Origin: Chloroflexi bacterium UBA5189
GTDB taxonomy: Bacteria; Chloroflexota; Limnocylindria; Limnocylindrales; CSP1-4
Length of the DNA: 6,824 nucleotides
Direction of reading: 5' to 3'
Assembly: GCA_002413045.1 (NCBI GenBank)
Contig: DHWF01000050.1
Coordinates: 445-7,268, forward strand
The translations under genes and the position numbers were made by a program. This document shows, piece by piece, positions 6,337 to 6,824 of this stretch. The notes below the pieces were generated by a model. That model searched no databases. It was not told the DNA's origin and saw only the letters and a program-made list of their open reading frames with translations. Positions within the stretch are counted from its first letter, which is position 1; each line of letters starts with the position of its first letter.

Positions 6337-6342
6337 AGCGTA
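6337..6342 (-). promoter_or_regulatory. Candidate -10 (TACGCT) for a leaderless lipoprotein transcript
   Basis: TACGCT fits TANNNT and ends 6 nt before ATG 6330, the same spacing as the candidate element before the methyltransferase-MOSC gene. No good -35 is apparent. The call rests on the spacing and on the absence of a Shine-Dalgarno sequence. Confidence 0.2.
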
Positions 6343-6358
6343 TGGACTGGACTCTGCT

Positions 6359-6372
6359 GTCCGGTTACGGAC
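6359..6372. repeat. Short inverted repeat in the mccB-lipoprotein gap
   Basis: GTCCG (6359-6363) and CGGAC (6368-6372) form a perfect 5-bp stem with a 4-nt loop, 11 nt downstream of the mccB stop codon. No T-run follows on the transcribed side, so it does not qualify as an intrinsic terminator. It may be incidental in GC-rich sequence. Confidence 0.25.
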
Positions 6373-6383
6373 TTCTCCGCAAC

Positions 6384-6824
6384 CTACATCCGGAAGACGC
6401 CGAACTTCGTGTCGGGGATCGGGGCGTGGAGAGCCGCGTCGAGGCCGATCGAGAGGACCTGGCGGGTATCGAGTGGATCGATGATGCCGTCGTCCCACAG
6501 TCGGGCGGTTGAGAAGTAGGGCGAGCCCTCGCGCTCGTAGGTCTCGAGGATCGGCGCCTCGAACGCCTCTCGAGCGTCATCGGAGGCCCAGGTACCACCC
6601 GGCTGCGAGGCCTCGGACACCGTCGACAGCACGCGTGCCGCCTGCTGCCCACCCATGACCGAGATGCGCGAGTTCGGCCAGGTCCACAGGAATCGCGGCT
6701 GGTACGCGCGACCGGCCATGGCGTAGTTGCCGGCGCCGAAGCTGCCGCCGATCAGGACGGTGAACTTCGGGACCGCTGCGGTGGCGACGGCGGTCACGAG
6801 CTTGGCGCCGTCCTTGGCGATGCC
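6384..6824 (-). CDS. mccB: Methylcrotonyl-CoA carboxylase beta (carboxyltransferase) subunit, C-terminal 146 residues
   Basis: The 5' part of this gene lies beyond the window. The visible part is the C-terminal half of a carboxyltransferase domain, which moves the carboxyl group from carboxybiotin to the acyl-CoA. It starts GIAKDGAKLVTAVATA and has the oxyanion-hole glycine segment IGGSFGAGNYAMAGRAY. It continues with PRFLWTWPNSRISVMGG, SPYFSTARLWDDGIIDP with DTRQVL, and the C-terminal end DTKFGVFRM. These segments, especially NYxMxGRAYxPRFLWxWPN and the FGVFRM ending, are diagnostic of methylcrotonyl-CoA carboxylase beta rather than propionyl-CoA carboxylase. The protein should form a complex with the biotin-carrying subunit encoded about 4.5 kb downstream on the same strand. 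A 53-nt gap separates its stop from the lipoprotein gene. Confidence 0.95.
   Translation of the reverse strand, partial: GIAKDGAKLVTAVATAAVPKFTVLIGGSFGAGNYAMAGRAYQPRFLWTWPNSRISVMGGQQAARVLSTVSEASQPGGTWASDDAREAFEAPILETYEREGSPYFSTARLWDDGIIDPLDTRQVLSIGLDAALHAPIPDTKFGVFRM

Noticed and set aside
6359..6372. Intrinsic terminator after mccB
   Set aside because: The stem is only 5 bp and no T-rich tract follows on the transcribed strand.
6331..6498. Upstream extension of the lipoprotein to 6498
   Set aside because: It overlaps the mccB coding region and would place 56 mostly Arg/Pro residues before the signal peptide.

Overview
This high-GC bacterial window carries genes on the minus strand only, so it is described here in the direction of transcription, from 6824 down to 1. 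The gene order is: methylcrotonyl-CoA carboxylase beta subunit (C-terminal part), an unknown lipoprotein, a methyltransferase-MOSC fusion, a second MOSC protein of the mARC/YcbX type, a 144-residue helical protein of unknown function, a methylglutaconyl-CoA hydratase-like enoyl-CoA hydratase, and a biotin carboxylase/biotin-carrier subunit that runs off the edge at base 1. The base composition, Ala/Arg/Gly-rich proteins and scarce Shine-Dalgarno sequences fit a high-GC Chloroflexota (Limnocylindria/Ellin6529-like) or an actinobacterium. This placement is inference only; no rRNA or other marker gene is present.

The outer genes form a leucine/isovalerate degradation (liu/mcc) set. The two carboxylase subunits convert 3-methylcrotonyl-CoA to 3-methylglutaconyl-CoA, and the hydratase converts that product to HMG-CoA. 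Four genes with no obvious role in leucine breakdown sit between them: lipoprotein, methyltransferase-MOSC, MOSC and the unknown protein. The MOSC gene and the unknown gene are separated by 1 nt and the unknown gene and the hydratase by 13 nt, so these three look co-transcribed. Gaps of about 35-53 nt occur at the other junctions.

The main discovery is at 1..1914. The biotin carboxylase reading frame continues without a stop, and without any internal ATG, GTG or TTG, upstream into a complete excisionase/BldC/MerR-type helix-turn-helix domain. The predicted protein is a DNA-binding domain plus linker plus biotin carboxylase plus biotin-carrier domain. Its carboxylase N-domain is also about 19 residues shorter than E. 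coli AccC, while every catalytic residue I could align is present. Just upstream is a promoter-like sequence (TTGCCT, 17 nt, GACAAT) placed for a leaderless transcript, with an 8-bp direct repeat over the -10. This suggests, but does not show, an enzyme that regulates its own gene or pathway.

The second unusual protein is the methyltransferase-MOSC fusion, which lies next to a separate MOSC protein of a different subfamily. I found no tRNA, rRNA, CRISPR array, insertion sequence or convincing intrinsic terminator. No intergenic gap exceeds about 55 nt.
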